Source: Rossellomorea sp. y25 | GTDB lineage: Bacteria > Bacillota > Bacilli > Bacillales > Bacillaceae_B | Direction: 5' to 3' | NCBI RefSeq assembly: GCF_038049935.1 | Contig: NZ_CP145886.1 | Location: 102,501-166,500 of the forward strand | DNA: 64,000 bases | In this document: positions 50,829-62,375 of the stretch, in pieces | How positions within the stretch are numbered: position 1 is the first letter of the stretch | How the letters are laid out: the number at the start of each line of letters is the position of its first letter | The notes under the pieces: generated by a model | What the model was told of the DNA's origin: nothing | Seen by the model: the letters and a program-made list of their open reading frames with translations, nothing else | The model's database searches: none | Position numbers and translations under genes: made by a program

Positions 50829-51268
50829 ATGAAATTACATGAGTTAAAACCTACAGAAGGTTCACGTAAAGTCCGCAATCGTGTAGGACGTGGTATTGGT
50901 TCAGGTAATGGAAAGACTTCTGGTAAAGGTCATAAAGGACAAAACGCTCGTTCAGGTGGCGGAACTCGTCCTGGCTTTGAGGGTGGTCAAACACCATTGT
51001 TCCAACGTCTACCGAAACGTGGATTCACGAACATCAACCGTAAAGAATACGCAATCGTCAATCTTGACGCATTGAATCGCTTCGAAGATGGTACAGAAGT
51101 TACTCCAGCGCTACTTGTAGAAACTGGCGTTGTAAGTAACGAAAAAGCAGGAATTAAGATTCTTGGTAAAGGTTCAATCGAGAAAAAGCTTACTGTAAAA
51201 GCACAGAAATTCTCAACCACTGCTAAAGAAGCTATCGAAGCTGCTGGCGGTACATCCGAGGTGATCTA

Positions 51269-51269
<1 letters not shown>
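50829..51269 (+). CDS. rplO: 50S ribosomal protein L15
   Basis: L15 is a late-assembly protein with a long glycine-rich basic N-terminal extension: [32 protein letters not shown] and [17 protein letters not shown]. It has 146 residues. AAAAAGGAGGTG precedes the ATG. Its stop shares one base with the secY start (TAATG). Confidence 0.97.
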
Positions 51270-53272
<2,003 letters not shown>

Positions 53273-53273
<1 letters not shown>

Positions 53274-54019
53274 TGATCATTTCTAAAACTCCGAGAGAGA
53301 TTGAGATTATGCGGCAGGCTGGAAAGATTGTGGCATTAACTCATGCGGAATTGCGAAAGTATATTTCTCCGGGAATATCGACGAAGGAATTGGATGCAAT
53401 TGCTGAAAAATTCATTCGTAAACATGATGCAATTCCATCTTTTAAAGGGTATAATGGGTTTCGTGGCAGCATCTGTGCTTCAGTCAACAATGAGTTGGTT
53501 CATGGAATTCCAGGCGATCGGGTATTGAAGGATGGCGATATAATCAGTATCGATATCGGTGCTAAATATAACGGTTATCACGGTGACTCCGCTTGGACGT
53601 ATCCAGTTGGAACAATAGATGATGAAACCCAGAAGCTTCTCAATGTTACAGAAGAATCATTATTTCTGGGGCTTAAAGAAGCTAAACCAGGCGAGCGTCT
53701 GTCGAATATCTCTCATAGTATACAAACTTTTGTTGAGGCTAATGGCTTTTCTATCGTTCGAGAGTATGTGGGACACGGAGTTGGTCAAGACTTACATGAG
53801 GATCCTCAAATTCCTCATTATGGACCACCCAACAAAGGTCCTCGTTTAAAGCCTGGCATGGTACTGGCTATTGAACCAATGGTTAATGCAGGAAGTCGAT
53901 ATGTTAGAACGTTATCAGATAACTGGACAGTCGTCACAGTAGATGATAAAATGTGTGCGCACTTTGAACACACCATTGCAATTACTGAAGACGGCTATGA
54001 GATATTGACGAAAGCCTAA
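53273..54019 (+). CDS. map: Methionine aminopeptidase, type I
   Basis: Map removes the starting methionine from nascent proteins. The five metal ligands can be located in [18 protein letters not shown] (two Asp), [12 protein letters not shown] (His), AIEPM (Glu) and [10 protein letters not shown] (Glu). It has 248 residues, with no N-terminal zinc-finger extension. ATG 53273 overlaps the adk stop, and TTGGAGGCC lies just before. Confidence 0.97.
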
Positions 54020-54034
54020 GTGAAGGTGATTGGA

Positions 54035-54358
54035 TTGATCGAGTCAGATTCGACGATACCGAGGATTGGTCAGATTGTTCAAACCCTTAAAGGGAGAGAA
54101 ACAGGAAGCTACTCGGTCGTTGTTCAGCAATTGGATGAACGTTTTGTACTCATAGCAGATGGGGATAGACGAAAGTTTGATCGCGCCAAGCGAAAGAACA
54201 TCGCTCATCTTCACTTGTGTGACTATGTTTCTCCAGAAGTTCAAAACAGTATTATTGAATCAGGCAGAGTAACGAACGGTAAACTGCGTTATGCTGTTTC
54301 AAAGTTTGTTAACGAAGTTTTAAATGATGAGAAGAAGGGAGACATGTTCGATGGCTAA
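54035..54358 (+). CDS. ybzG: KOW-domain RNA-binding protein (YbzG family)
   Basis: A small protein with an N-terminal KOW/L14e-like segment ([23 protein letters not shown], then [19 protein letters not shown]) and a conserved C-terminal [21 protein letters not shown]. Similar proteins lie between map and infA in many Bacillaceae. Its role is unknown to me, though ribosome or mRNA binding is likely. TTG 54035 was chosen (107 residues) because AAGGTG precedes it; GTG 54020 directly abuts the map stop without a Shine-Dalgarno. It overlaps infA by eight bases. Confidence 0.85.
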   Translation: MIESDSTIPRIGQIVQTLKGRETGSYSVVVQQLDERFVLIADGDRRKFDRAKRKNIAHLHLCDYVSPEVQNSIIESGRVTNGKLRYAVSKFVNEVLNDEKKGDMFDG

Positions 54359-54569
54359 GGATGATGTAATTGAAGTTGAAGGTAAGGTCGCTGAGACTTT
54401 GCCCAATGCGATGTTTAAGGTAGAATTAGAAAATGGTCATACAGTACTGGCACATGTTTCAGGAAAGATCCGTATGCATTTCATTCGTATCCTACCTGGT
54501 GACAAGGTAACAGTAGAATTATCACCGTATGACTTAACTCGTGGTAGAATCACTTATCGTTATAAATAA
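54351..54569 (+). CDS. infA: Translation initiation factor IF-1
   Basis: IF-1 blocks the A site during initiation. The OB-fold protein of 72 residues starts [20 protein letters not shown] and contains [23 protein letters not shown] and [20 protein letters not shown] (54335-54341) precedes ATG 54351 by nine bases. Confidence 0.98.
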   Translation: MAKDDVIEVEGKVAETLPNAMFKVELENGHTVLAHVSGKIRMHFIRILPGDKVTVELSPYDLTRGRITYRYK

Positions 54570-54601
54570 TCTATTGCACTCCGTACTATTAAGGAGGTTA
54601 G

Positions 54602-54721
<120 letters not shown>

Positions 54722-54745
54722 TCTTAAAGGAGGTGCGCTATCACT

Positions 54746-55111
54746 ATGGCACGTATTGCTGGTGTAGACATTCCACGTGACAAACGTGTTGTCATTTCAT
54801 TAACATACATCTACGGTATTGGTAAAAATACTGCAGCGAAAATCTTATCTGAAGCTGGTGTATCTGAGGATACTCGCGTTCGCGATCTTACTGACGACGA
54901 ACTAGGAAAGATTCGTGATATCGTTGATAAATTAAAAGTAGAAGGTGATCTTCGTCGTGAAGTATCACTAAACATCAAACGTCTTATGGAAATCGGTTCA
55001 TACCGCGGTCTTCGTCACCGTCGTGGACTACCTGTTCGTGGACAACATACGAAGAACAATGCTCGTACACGTAAAGGTCCTCGTAAGACTGTAGCTAACA
55101 AGAAAAAATAA
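54746..55111 (+). CDS. rpsM: 30S ribosomal protein S13
   Basis: S13 forms inter-subunit bridges and contacts P-site tRNA. The protein starts [20 protein letters not shown] and includes [29 protein letters not shown]. It has 121 residues. AAAGGAGGTGC precedes the ATG. It opens the alpha-operon part. Confidence 0.98.
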   Translation: MARIAGVDIPRDKRVVISLTYIYGIGKNTAAKILSEAGVSEDTRVRDLTDDELGKIRDIVDKLKVEGDLRREVSLNIKRLMEIGSYRGLRHRRGLPVRGQHTKNNARTRKGPRKTVANKKK

Positions 55112-55118
55112 TAGGTAA

Positions 55119-55526
<408 letters not shown>

Positions 55527-55697
55527 TTTTTCTGTATAAATTTTGTATCGTTGTCTATAATGGGATATGATACAAGATACGTTCATTCAGAAAAGTAACC
55601 AGTTGTTGGTGCACAATAGGGAACGTAAACATGGGGAATTTCGGACTTTAACTTATTTAGCCCGGAGTTTCGACGTTTTGAAGGAGGGTAAATATTA
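55527..55697 (+). promoter_or_regulatory. rpsK-rpoA spacer with possible promoter
   Basis: TATAAT at 55556-55561 lies in an otherwise non-coding 171-base gap, the longest inside the superoperon. No clear -35 element sits 16-18 bases upstream. An additional promoter for rpoA-rplQ is plausible but not proved. Confidence 0.4.
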
Positions 55698-56642
55698 ATG
55701 ATCGAAATTGAAAAGCCAAAAATTGAAACGGTTGAGATCAGCGATGATGCCACATATGGAAAGTTCGTCGTAGAACCACTTGAGCGTGGATATGGTACAA
55801 CTTTGGGTAACTCCTTACGTCGTATCCTACTATCGTCACTCCCAGGTGCTGCTGTCACATCTATTCAAATAGATGGAGTACTGCATGAGTTTTCAACAAT
55901 TGAAGGCGTCGTAGAGGATGTCACATCCATCATTTTGAATATCAAGAAGCTAGCGTTAAAGATTTACTCTGATGAAGAGAAAACGCTAGAAATTGATGTA
56001 CAGGGCGAAGGAGTTGTAACGGCTGCTGATATTACTCATGATAGTGATGTAGAAGTGTTAAATCCTGATTTGCACATCGCAACATTATCTAAGAGTGGAC
56101 ACTTCCGTGTGCGTTTAAGCGCATCACGTGGACGTGGATACAGACCAGCAGACCAGAACAAACGTGAGGATCTTCCTATTGGCGTGATCCCAATCGATTC
56201 TATTTACACTCCAGTTTCACGCGTTAACTATCAAATAGAAAATACTCGTGTTGGTCAAATGACGAACTACGATAAACTTTCTCTTGATGTATGGACTGAT
56301 GGAAGTATTGGACCAAAAGAAGCGATTTCTTTAGGTGCTAAGATTCTAACAGAACACTTAAATATTTTCGTTGGCCTTACAGATGAAGCGCAGAATGCTG
56401 AAATCATGGTAGAAAAAGAAGAAGACCAAAAAGAGAAAGTTCTTGAGATGACGATCGAAGAATTAGATCTTTCTGTTCGTTCTTATAACTGCCTGAAGCG
56501 TGCTGGAATCAATACTGTTCAAGAGCTTGCTAACAAGACAGAAGAAGATATGATGAAAGTGCGTAACTTAGGACGTAAATCACTTGAAGAGGTTAAAGTT
56601 AAACTTGAAGACCTTGGACTTGGCTTACGTAAAGACGACTGA
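55698..56642 (+). CDS. rpoA: DNA-directed RNA polymerase subunit alpha
   Basis: Alpha dimerises to start RNA polymerase assembly and contacts UP elements and activators. The N-terminal domain includes [26 protein letters not shown]; a linker near residue 235 is followed by the C-terminal domain with [17 protein letters not shown] and [20 protein letters not shown]. It has 314 residues, as in B. subtilis. AAGGAGGG precedes the ATG. Confidence 0.98.
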   Translation: MIEIEKPKIETVEISDDATYGKFVVEPLERGYGTTLGNSLRRILLSSLPGAAVTSIQIDGVLHEFSTIEGVVEDVTSIILNIKKLALKIYSDEEKTLEIDVQGEGVVTAADITHDSDVEVLNPDLHIATLSKSGHFRVRLSASRGRGYRPADQNKREDLPIGVIPIDSIYTPVSRVNYQIENTRVGQMTNYDKLSLDVWTDGSIGPKEAISLGAKILTEHLNIFVGLTDEAQNAEIMVEKEEDQKEKVLEMTIEELDLSVRSYNCLKRAGINTVQELANKTEEDMMKVRNLGRKSLEEVKVKLEDLGLGLRKDD

Positions 56643-56664
56643 TAACATCTTCTTTCATATATAG

Positions 56665-57051
<387 letters not shown>

Positions 57052-57072
57052 TAATTCGTGACTACTAACATT

Positions 57073-57115
57073 AAGGGCGGGACAGTTAATCCTTAACTGC
57101 TTCTTTGCCCTTTTT
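57073..57115 (+). terminator. Terminator after rplQ
   Basis: AAGGGC (57073-57078) pairs with GCCCTT (57107-57112), enclosing a perfect inner hairpin CAGTTAA-TCC-TTAACTG (57083-57099). T-tract runs to 57115. Confidence 0.85.
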
Positions 57116-57176
57116 GTATAAGTGCATGTTGATGAAAAGCAGAGCGTTACGATGAGCAGCGCTGTCTGACTCGTCT

Positions 57177-57276
57177 AGCTCGTGCACCCCTTCCAACTTC
57201 TATATTCATAGAAGCTGTTCAATGGTTGAACAAGAAAAGATGCTCTTTTCTTTGGTCGGGGTGCAGGCTTTTTTTT
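57177..57276 (+). ncRNA. Cloverleaf-like RNA with terminator between rplQ and ecfA1
   Basis: TGCACCCC (57183-57190) pairs with GGGGTGCA (57258-57265), and CCAA (57193-57196) with TTGG (57252-57255). Inside are three perfect hairpins: CTTCTAT/ATAGAAG (57197-57214), GTTCAA/TTGAAC (57217-57231) and AGAAAAGA/TCTTTTCT (57233-57251). An AGC/GCT extension and eight T follow, so it can also terminate transcription. The place and shape resemble the L17 downstream element described for Bacillales/Lactobacillales mRNA 3' regions; I make that match from memory. Confidence 0.75.
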
Positions 57277-57336
57277 ATATGCAGAGATTTTTATAGCAGA
57301 GCTGAGTATGGAAGAGCGTAGAGGAGGTTACAGAAA

Positions 57337-58173
57337 TTGAAGGAAATCATTAAAGTAGACGATGTGCATTTCAGATACCCTGATCAGAATACCTACGCCC
57401 TTAAAGGCATTAGTCTGACTGTCAATCAAGGTGAATGGCTGGCGATTGTCGGACATAACGGTTCCGGTAAGTCGACGCTTGCCAAAATGTTGAATGGGCT
57501 TCATTTTCCTGAGAAGGGGAGTGTAACGGTTGATGGGATTGTTCTTTCAGAAGGATCTATATGGGACATCCGTTCAAAGCTGGGTATGGTTTTTCAAAAT
57601 CCCGATAATCAGTTTGTTGGTGCTACAGTAGAAGATGATGTGGCTTTTGGGTTAGAAAACCATGGGGTACCGTATGAAACAATGGTACAGAGAGTCACTG
57701 ATGCTTTAAAAAGTGTCCATATGGAAGATTTTCTTGTTCAAGAGCCGCACCATTTGTCAGGTGGTCAAAAACAGCGTGTAGCGATCGCCGGGGTCGTAGC
57801 CCTGCAGCCATCGATCATCATCTTAGATGAAGCTACATCCATGCTTGATCCAAAAGGAAGAAAAGAAGTTCTTGAAACGGTTCGTAAGCTGAAAGAGGAA
57901 GAAAACTTAACGGTGATCTCCATTACCCATGACCTGGAAGAAGCAACAAAGGCAGATCGAATGATTGTATTAAATCAAGGGGGGGTTTTTAAGGAGGGTA
58001 TCCCGGAAGATATTTTTCTATTAGAGGACAAGTTAATCGGACTGGGACTGGACTCCCCTTTTACGATTAAGCTTGCCGGAGCCCTTAAAGAAGCAGGGAT
58101 TCCCCTGTCTAAAACCTATTTTACAGAAGAAGAGTTGGTGGATGAGTTATGCAAATCACATTTCAACAGGTAG
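57337..58173 (+). CDS. ecfA1: ECF transporter ATPase EcfA1
   Basis: One of two ATPases in the shared energy-coupling module that powers vitamin and cobalt/nickel uptake through exchangeable S-components. Walker [10 protein letters not shown] lies at 39-47, the signature [13 protein letters not shown] near 141-153 and Walker [14 protein letters not shown] after it. It has 278 residues. The start is TTG 57337, with AGGAGG nine bases before. It overlaps ecfA2 by 25 bases. Confidence 0.95.
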   Translation: MKEIIKVDDVHFRYPDQNTYALKGISLTVNQGEWLAIVGHNGSGKSTLAKMLNGLHFPEKGSVTVDGIVLSEGSIWDIRSKLGMVFQNPDNQFVGATVEDDVAFGLENHGVPYETMVQRVTDALKSVHMEDFLVQEPHHLSGGQKQRVAIAGVVALQPSIIILDEATSMLDPKGRKEVLETVRKLKEEENLTVISITHDLEEATKADRMIVLNQGGVFKEGIPEDIFLLEDKLIGLGLDSPFTIKLAGALKEAGIPLSKTYFTEEELVDELCKSHFNR

Positions 58174-59018
58174 AATACCGATATTCATTCAACACTCCAT
58201 TCGAAAAACTTGCCCTTCAAGATATCAATCTTTCCATCCCGACAGGTCAGTTTCTCGCGGTTATCGGTCACACCGGTTCGGGAAAGTCAACACTCCTCCA
58301 GCATTTAAACGGATTGTTAAAGCCTACGGAAGGTCTTGTCCAGGTAGGAGAATATCAAATAAAAGCGAAGCAAAAGGCAAAAAGTTTAAAGCCGGTAAGA
58401 CAGAAAGTAGGCATCGTCTTTCAATTTCCTGAGCATCAGCTGTTTGAAGAAACCGTGCTCAAGGATATTTGCTACGGTCCAATGAACTTTGGCGTATCGG
58501 AGGAAGAAGCGATACGAAGAGCGAAAGAGTTGATCGTAAAGGTGGGTCTCTCTGAAGAGGTATTACAAAAATCTCCATTTGATTTATCAGGGGGACAAAT
58601 GAGACGGGTAGCCATTGCAGGTGTACTTGCTATGAATCCGGAGGTCATTGTCTTAGACGAACCTACGGCAGGACTCGATCCCAGAGGTCAACGTGAGATC
58701 ATGGACATGTTCTATGCTCTTCATAAAGAAAAGGGACTGACAACCATTCTCGTTACCCATAGCATGGAAGACGCAGCTCATTACGCAGAAGAGATTGTGA
58801 TTATGCAGAAGGGCCGCCTAAAGAGAAAGGGAAGTCCTGAAGAGATTTTCTCCCAGGCAGATGAACTGTTTGAGATGGGATTAGACGTTCCCGACGTCGT
58901 TCGTTTTCAATATCAATTTGAACAGAAAACGGGGAAGAAGCTCCCGAAAACCTGTTTAACGATAGAGGAATTAGCTTCAGCCATCCGTTCACTTCGAGAT
59001 GGAGGTGAAGCCCCATGA
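58149..59018 (+). CDS. ecfA2: ECF transporter ATPase EcfA2
   Basis: The second ATPase of the energy-coupling module, forming an asymmetric pair with EcfA1. Walker [10 protein letters not shown] lies at 40-48, the signature [13 protein letters not shown] and Walker [14 protein letters not shown] follow, and [19 protein letters not shown] is the typical Q-loop region. It has 289 residues. The long overlap with ecfA1 and the four-base overlap with ecfT indicate tight coupling. Confidence 0.95.
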   Translation: MQITFQQVEYRYSFNTPFEKLALQDINLSIPTGQFLAVIGHTGSGKSTLLQHLNGLLKPTEGLVQVGEYQIKAKQKAKSLKPVRQKVGIVFQFPEHQLFEETVLKDICYGPMNFGVSEEEAIRRAKELIVKVGLSEEVLQKSPFDLSGGQMRRVAIAGVLAMNPEVIVLDEPTAGLDPRGQREIMDMFYALHKEKGLTTILVTHSMEDAAHYAEEIVIMQKGRLKRKGSPEEIFSQADELFEMGLDVPDVVRFQYQFEQKTGKKLPKTCLTIEELASAIRSLRDGGEAP

Positions 59019-59812
59019 TGGAGAAAATGATCTTTGGCCGATATGTACCCGCTAAATCCATTCTTCATCAGATGGATCCAAGGGCAAAGCTCTTATTTAT
59101 TTTTGGGTTTATATGTGTCGTCTTTTTAGCAAATAATTTTGTTACGTATGCACTGCTCGGCCTTTTTACGTTTAGCGCACTTATTCTTTCTAATCTTTCG
59201 CTGCGTTTTATTATCGGTGGATTGAAGCCTATCCTATGGTTAATCTTATTTACATTCTTCTTACATGTGTTTTTTACCAAGGAAGGCCCTGTCATTCTGG
59301 ACATGGGAATATTGTCTGTTCATGAAGAGGGGTTAAGGCAGGGGATCTTTATTTCTTTACGATTCTTTTATCTGATTCTCGTAACGTCTTTATTAACCCT
59401 GACGACTTCCCCTATCACGATTACAGACGGTCTTGAGACGCTTCTGAATCCATTAAGAAAAGTAAAGTTTCCAGTTCATGAGCTGGCTCTTATGATGTCG
59501 ATTTCTTTACGTTTCATTCCGACCTTGATGGAGGAAACAGATAAAATCATGAAAGCCCAAATCGCAAGGGGGGCTGAGTTTTCTTCCGGTCCCGTGAAAG
59601 ACCGGATTAAAGCCATCATTCCTTTACTGATCCCTCTCTTTGTCAGCGCCTTTAAACGTGCTGAGGATCTGGCAACAGCCATGGAGGCAAGAGGGTATCA
59701 AGGTGGAGAAGGCAGAACGAAATACCGACTGTTATCCTGGCACAAGAAGGATACGGGAGCTTTAGTGGTACTGGCCCTTTTAACAGTTGTATTGATTATT
59801 TTTAGAGGATAA
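59015..59812 (+). CDS. ecfT: ECF transporter transmembrane subunit EcfT
   Basis: The membrane coupling protein that joins EcfA1A2 to S-components. Several hydrophobic helices are visible (for example LLFIFGFICVVFLANNFVTYALLGLF), and the two diagnostic Ala-Arg-Gly motifs occur in QIARGAEF and EARGYQGG of the cytoplasmic coupling region. It has 265 residues. GGAGGTG ends five bases before ATG 59015. No S-component gene is adjacent, as expected for a group II system. Confidence 0.95.
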   Translation: MMEKMIFGRYVPAKSILHQMDPRAKLLFIFGFICVVFLANNFVTYALLGLFTFSALILSNLSLRFIIGGLKPILWLILFTFFLHVFFTKEGPVILDMGILSVHEEGLRQGIFISLRFFYLILVTSLLTLTTSPITITDGLETLLNPLRKVKFPVHELALMMSISLRFIPTLMEETDKIMKAQIARGAEFSSGPVKDRIKAIIPLLIPLFVSAFKRAEDLATAMEARGYQGGEGRTKYRLLSWHKKDTGALVVLALLTVVLIIFRG

Positions 59813-59826
59813 CGGGAGTGTCGTGT

Positions 59827-60579
59827 ATGCAGAGAGTGAAGTGTACCATCGCCTACGATGGGACTAATTTTCATGGTTATCAGGTTCAACCCAGTCAGCG
59901 AACCGTCCAGGGGCTCATCGAAGATATTCTATCCACTATCCATAAAGGGGAAAGAATCCGTATCAGTGGGTCGGGACGTACGGACGCTGGTGTCCATGCG
60001 AATGGTCAGGTTTTTCATTTTGATACACCATTGGCCATCCCTGAAGAGAAATGGCCGGTGGTACTGAACACCCGCTTACCGGATGAAGTAACCATTAAAG
60101 AAGCTGAGCTTGTTCCTACTGACTTCCACTCAAGGTTCTCTGTCCTACAGAAGGAATATCGATACCGTGTTTATACGGGAGAGTCGAGAAGTCCGTTTAA
60201 CCGTCACTTTTCCCTTCATTATCCCTACACTTTATCTGTGACGGATATGGAGCGTGCTGCACGGCATCTGATCGGGGAGCATGACTTCACGAGTTTTTGT
60301 TCAGCGAAAACCGAAGTAGAAGATAAAGTAAGAACCATTCACCATATTGAGATTCAAGAGCATGAGGAAGAAATCATTTTTTCTTTTGTGGGAAATGGAT
60401 TTCTCTATAATATGGTGAGGATATTGGTTGGTACATTATTAGAGGTAGGTTCTGGGAATATCCAAGTAGAAGAGATTCCTGGAATACTGGATGCCAGGGA
60501 TCGTAATCGGGCAGGGAAGACTGCACCTCCTCATGGACTTTATCTGTGGAAGGTCGATTATGACCCTATTGTTAAATAG
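59827..60579 (+). CDS. truA: tRNA pseudouridine synthase A
   Basis: TruA makes pseudouridine at tRNA positions 38-40. The catalytic aspartate is D53 in GSGRTDAGVHA, and the C-terminal FLYNMVRILVGTLLEVG and AGKTAPPHGLYLW motifs are typical. It has 250 residues. ATG 59827 was chosen with CGGGAGTG upstream; GTG 59818 is in the Shine-Dalgarno itself. It follows ecfT by 14 bases. Confidence 0.96.
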   Translation: MQRVKCTIAYDGTNFHGYQVQPSQRTVQGLIEDILSTIHKGERIRISGSGRTDAGVHANGQVFHFDTPLAIPEEKWPVVLNTRLPDEVTIKEAELVPTDFHSRFSVLQKEYRYRVYTGESRSPFNRHFSLHYPYTLSVTDMERAARHLIGEHDFTSFCSAKTEVEDKVRTIHHIEIQEHEEEIIFSFVGNGFLYNMVRILVGTLLEVGSGNIQVEEIPGILDARDRNRAGKTAPPHGLYLWKVDYDPIVK

Positions 60580-60637
60580 AAATTTATATTACTTTCAAAA
60601 AAAATACTAAAACAACTAATCCTGGTGTAACATTCTC

Positions 60638-60666
60638 TTGACAATAGACTGGGAACAAGATAATAT
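60638..60666 (+). promoter_or_regulatory. Sigma-A promoter of rplM-rpsI
   Basis: A perfect TTGACA (60638-60643), a 17-base spacer and TAATAT (60661-60666), about 95 bases before rplM. Confidence 0.88.
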
Positions 60667-60689
60667 AGCATATGGTATGTTATTAACCC

Positions 60690-60716
60690 CACGATAAGCC
60701 CCGGAAACTTATTGTG
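60690..60716 (+). promoter_or_regulatory. Leader hairpin before rplM (L13 leader candidate)
   Basis: CACGATAAG (60690-60698) pairs with CTTATTGTG (60708-60716), with one G-T pair and a nine-base loop. It lies in the 5' leader between promoter and rplM, the place of the L13 leader motif. Assignment to that family is from position rather than from a search. Confidence 0.6.
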
Positions 60717-60761
60717 ATTAGAAAATAAATACTACGGATTCATTAAATAGGAGGTTAAATC

Positions 60762-61199
60762 ATGCGTACAACGTATATGGCAAAAGCCAACGAAATCGAT
60801 CGTAAATGGTTCGTTGTAGATGCTGAAGGCAAAACTCTAGGACGTTTAGCTAGTGAAGTTGCTTCTATTCTACGCGGAAAACACAAACCAACATTCACAC
60901 CACATGTAGACACTGGTGATCATGTTATCATTCTTAATGCTTCAAAAATTGAACTAACTGGTAAAAAGTTAACGGATAAGATCTACTACCGTCACACGAA
61001 TCACCCAGGTGGTTTAAAGCAACGTACAGCATTAGAAATGCGTACAAACTACTCAGAGAAAATGTTAGAGCTTACTATCAAAGGTATGCTTCCAAAAGGT
61101 TCTCTAGGTCGTCAAATGTTCAAGAAATTACATGTGTATGCTGGAGCAGAGCATAAGCATCAAGCACAACAACCTGAAGTTTACGAACTTCGTGGATAA
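60762..61199 (+). CDS. rplM: 50S ribosomal protein L13
   Basis: L13 is an early 50S assembly protein and, in E. coli, an autoregulator. The protein shows [27 protein letters not shown]-type [15 protein letters not shown] and [18 protein letters not shown]. It has 145 residues, as in B. subtilis. AGGAGG precedes the ATG by nine bases. Confidence 0.98.
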   Translation: MRTTYMAKANEIDRKWFVVDAEGKTLGRLASEVASILRGKHKPTFTPHVDTGDHVIILNASKIELTGKKLTDKIYYRHTNHPGGLKQRTALEMRTNYSEKMLELTIKGMLPKGSLGRQMFKKLHVYAGAEHKHQAQQPEVYELRG

Positions 61200-61221
61200 T
61201 TAATAAGAGGAGGTTATTATC

Positions 61222-61614
61222 TTGGCTCAAGTTCAATATTACGGAACTGGTCGTCGTAAGAGCTCAGTAGCTCGTGTACGTTTAGTACCAGGTAACGGAA
61301 ACATTGTTATCAATGATCGTGAAGTAGAAGTTTATATCCCATTCGCAGCACTAAGAGAAGTAATTAAGCAACCACTAGTTGCAACTGAAACTCTTGGTAA
61401 CTATGACGTTTTAGTAAACGTTAATGGTGGAGGCTATGCTGGTCAAGCTGGTGCGATCCGTCACGGAATCGCTCGTGCTTTACTACAAGCAGATCCTGAG
61501 TACCGCGGAACTCTAAAACGCGCTGGATTATTAACTCGTGACTCTCGTATGAAAGAGCGTAAAAAATACGGTCTTAAAGGTGCACGTCGCGCGCCACAAT
61601 TCTCTAAGCGTTAA
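61222..61614 (+). CDS. rpsI: 30S ribosomal protein S9
   Basis: S9 has a C-terminal tail that touches P-site tRNA. The protein starts (M)[19 protein letters not shown] and ends [16 protein letters not shown]. It has 130 residues. The start is TTG 61222, with GAGGAGGTT upstream. It is paired with rplM in one operon. Confidence 0.98.
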   Translation: MAQVQYYGTGRRKSSVARVRLVPGNGNIVINDREVEVYIPFAALREVIKQPLVATETLGNYDVLVNVNGGGYAGQAGAIRHGIARALLQADPEYRGTLKRAGLLTRDSRMKERKKYGLKGARRAPQFSKR

Positions 61615-61629
61615 TTATTATTTCAAACA

Positions 61630-61664
61630 AAAGCTCAACCGATTCATTCGGTTGGGCTTTTTTT
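61630..61664 (+). terminator. Terminator after rpsI
   Basis: AAAGCTCAACCGA (61630-61642) pairs with TCGGTTGGGCTTT (61648-61660), with one G-T pair. The T-run reaches 61664. Confidence 0.93.
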
Positions 61665-61668
61665 GTTG

Positions 61669-61745
61669 GGGACGGACCTCCAATTTCACCACACCATGAA
61701 CTTCGATCAGCTTCATGGCCGGCATTGAATCGGGAGTTCCGTCCC
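61669..61745. repeat. Inverted-repeat element after rpsI
   Basis: GGGACGGA-C-CTCC (61669-61681) pairs with GGAG-T-TCCGTCCC (61733-61745), and inside it CCATGAA (61694-61700) pairs with TTCATGG (61712-61718). No T-tract follows on either strand. It looks like a small dispersed palindromic element of the kind found between Bacillus genes. Confidence 0.7.
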
Positions 61746-61799
61746 TCAAAAAAATTGGTAACAGTTACTCGAATGAACTGTTGTGTTAAGTAGGAAAAT

Positions 61800-61830
61800 A
61801 CGTTCAAAGGGGTGGATGATCTTTGAACGT
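61800..61830 (+). promoter_or_regulatory. Hairpin over the ybaK start
   Basis: ACGTTCAAAG (61800-61809) pairs perfectly with CTTTGAACGT (61821-61830). The loop GGGTGGATGAT holds the Shine-Dalgarno and the right arm contains the TTG start codon. Another inverted repeat, AACAGTT-N9-AACTGTT, lies at 61760-61782. Confidence 0.7.
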
Positions 61831-62269
61831 TATTACAACTTTCAATACAAAGAGAAGAGAAAAACAAATTAAGTCGGAAAGAACGTTGCTGAAAGAGATT
61901 TCGATTAAAATGCTTCAGGAAAGTGTCCGTAAGCATTTTGGATATATAAAGGTTCAGGGCGGTGTATTTATGCAGCAGGGCTTTGATGAGGCATGCTTTG
62001 ATGTGGCCATTGAAGCTTATCTGCTGGGTGGAAAGGTTAGCAAGTTTGGATATACTGGTGAACCTTCTGATGTCGTTAAAAAGCGGTGCGAGGAAGAATT
62101 AAAACACTTTATCGATACGCTTTATAATTTCTGGTTGTATTGGTCTGAGATGGGCGTTTCCAATCAAGTTGATGAGTCCTTTTATTTTTGCTGTGAGCAC
62201 TTTGTGGAAACATGGTGGTCAGAAGGGTATGAAAAGGGGATCAAGCGTCACAAACTGCGTTTGAATTAA
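61823..62269 (+). CDS. ybaK: YbaK family protein (DUF2521), function unknown
   Basis: A 148-residue soluble protein rich in charged residues and aromatic amino acids (FWLYWSEMGV, ETWWSEGYEKGIKRHKLR). It matches, by place and general sequence, the DUF2521 protein encoded before cwlD in Bacillus. No catalytic motif can be seen. The start is TTG 61823, with AAAGGGGTGG upstream; both are inside a hairpin (61800-61830). It is named ybaK only by this homology and is unrelated to the YbaK/ProRS editing family. Confidence 0.85.
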   Translation: MNVITTFNTKRREKQIKSERTLLKEISIKMLQESVRKHFGYIKVQGGVFMQQGFDEACFDVAIEAYLLGGKVSKFGYTGEPSDVVKKRCEEELKHFIDTLYNFWLYWSEMGVSNQVDESFYFCCEHFVETWWSEGYEKGIKRHKLRLN

Positions 62270-62375
62270 TCAATTCAGTTCTAAAAATCATTCTTGTCCC
62301 ATATTTTTTAGTAAGGACAGCGGAGCTATAAAGAGTTTTTTCTCCGGGTTGAAACTGGGAAATAGGAGGACTGGA

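Noticed and set aside
57183..57265. The cloverleaf after rplQ as a tRNA gene
   Set aside because: The helix lengths, lack of a TTCRA T-loop, absence of an anticodon-loop pattern and the direct T8 tract do not fit a tRNA.
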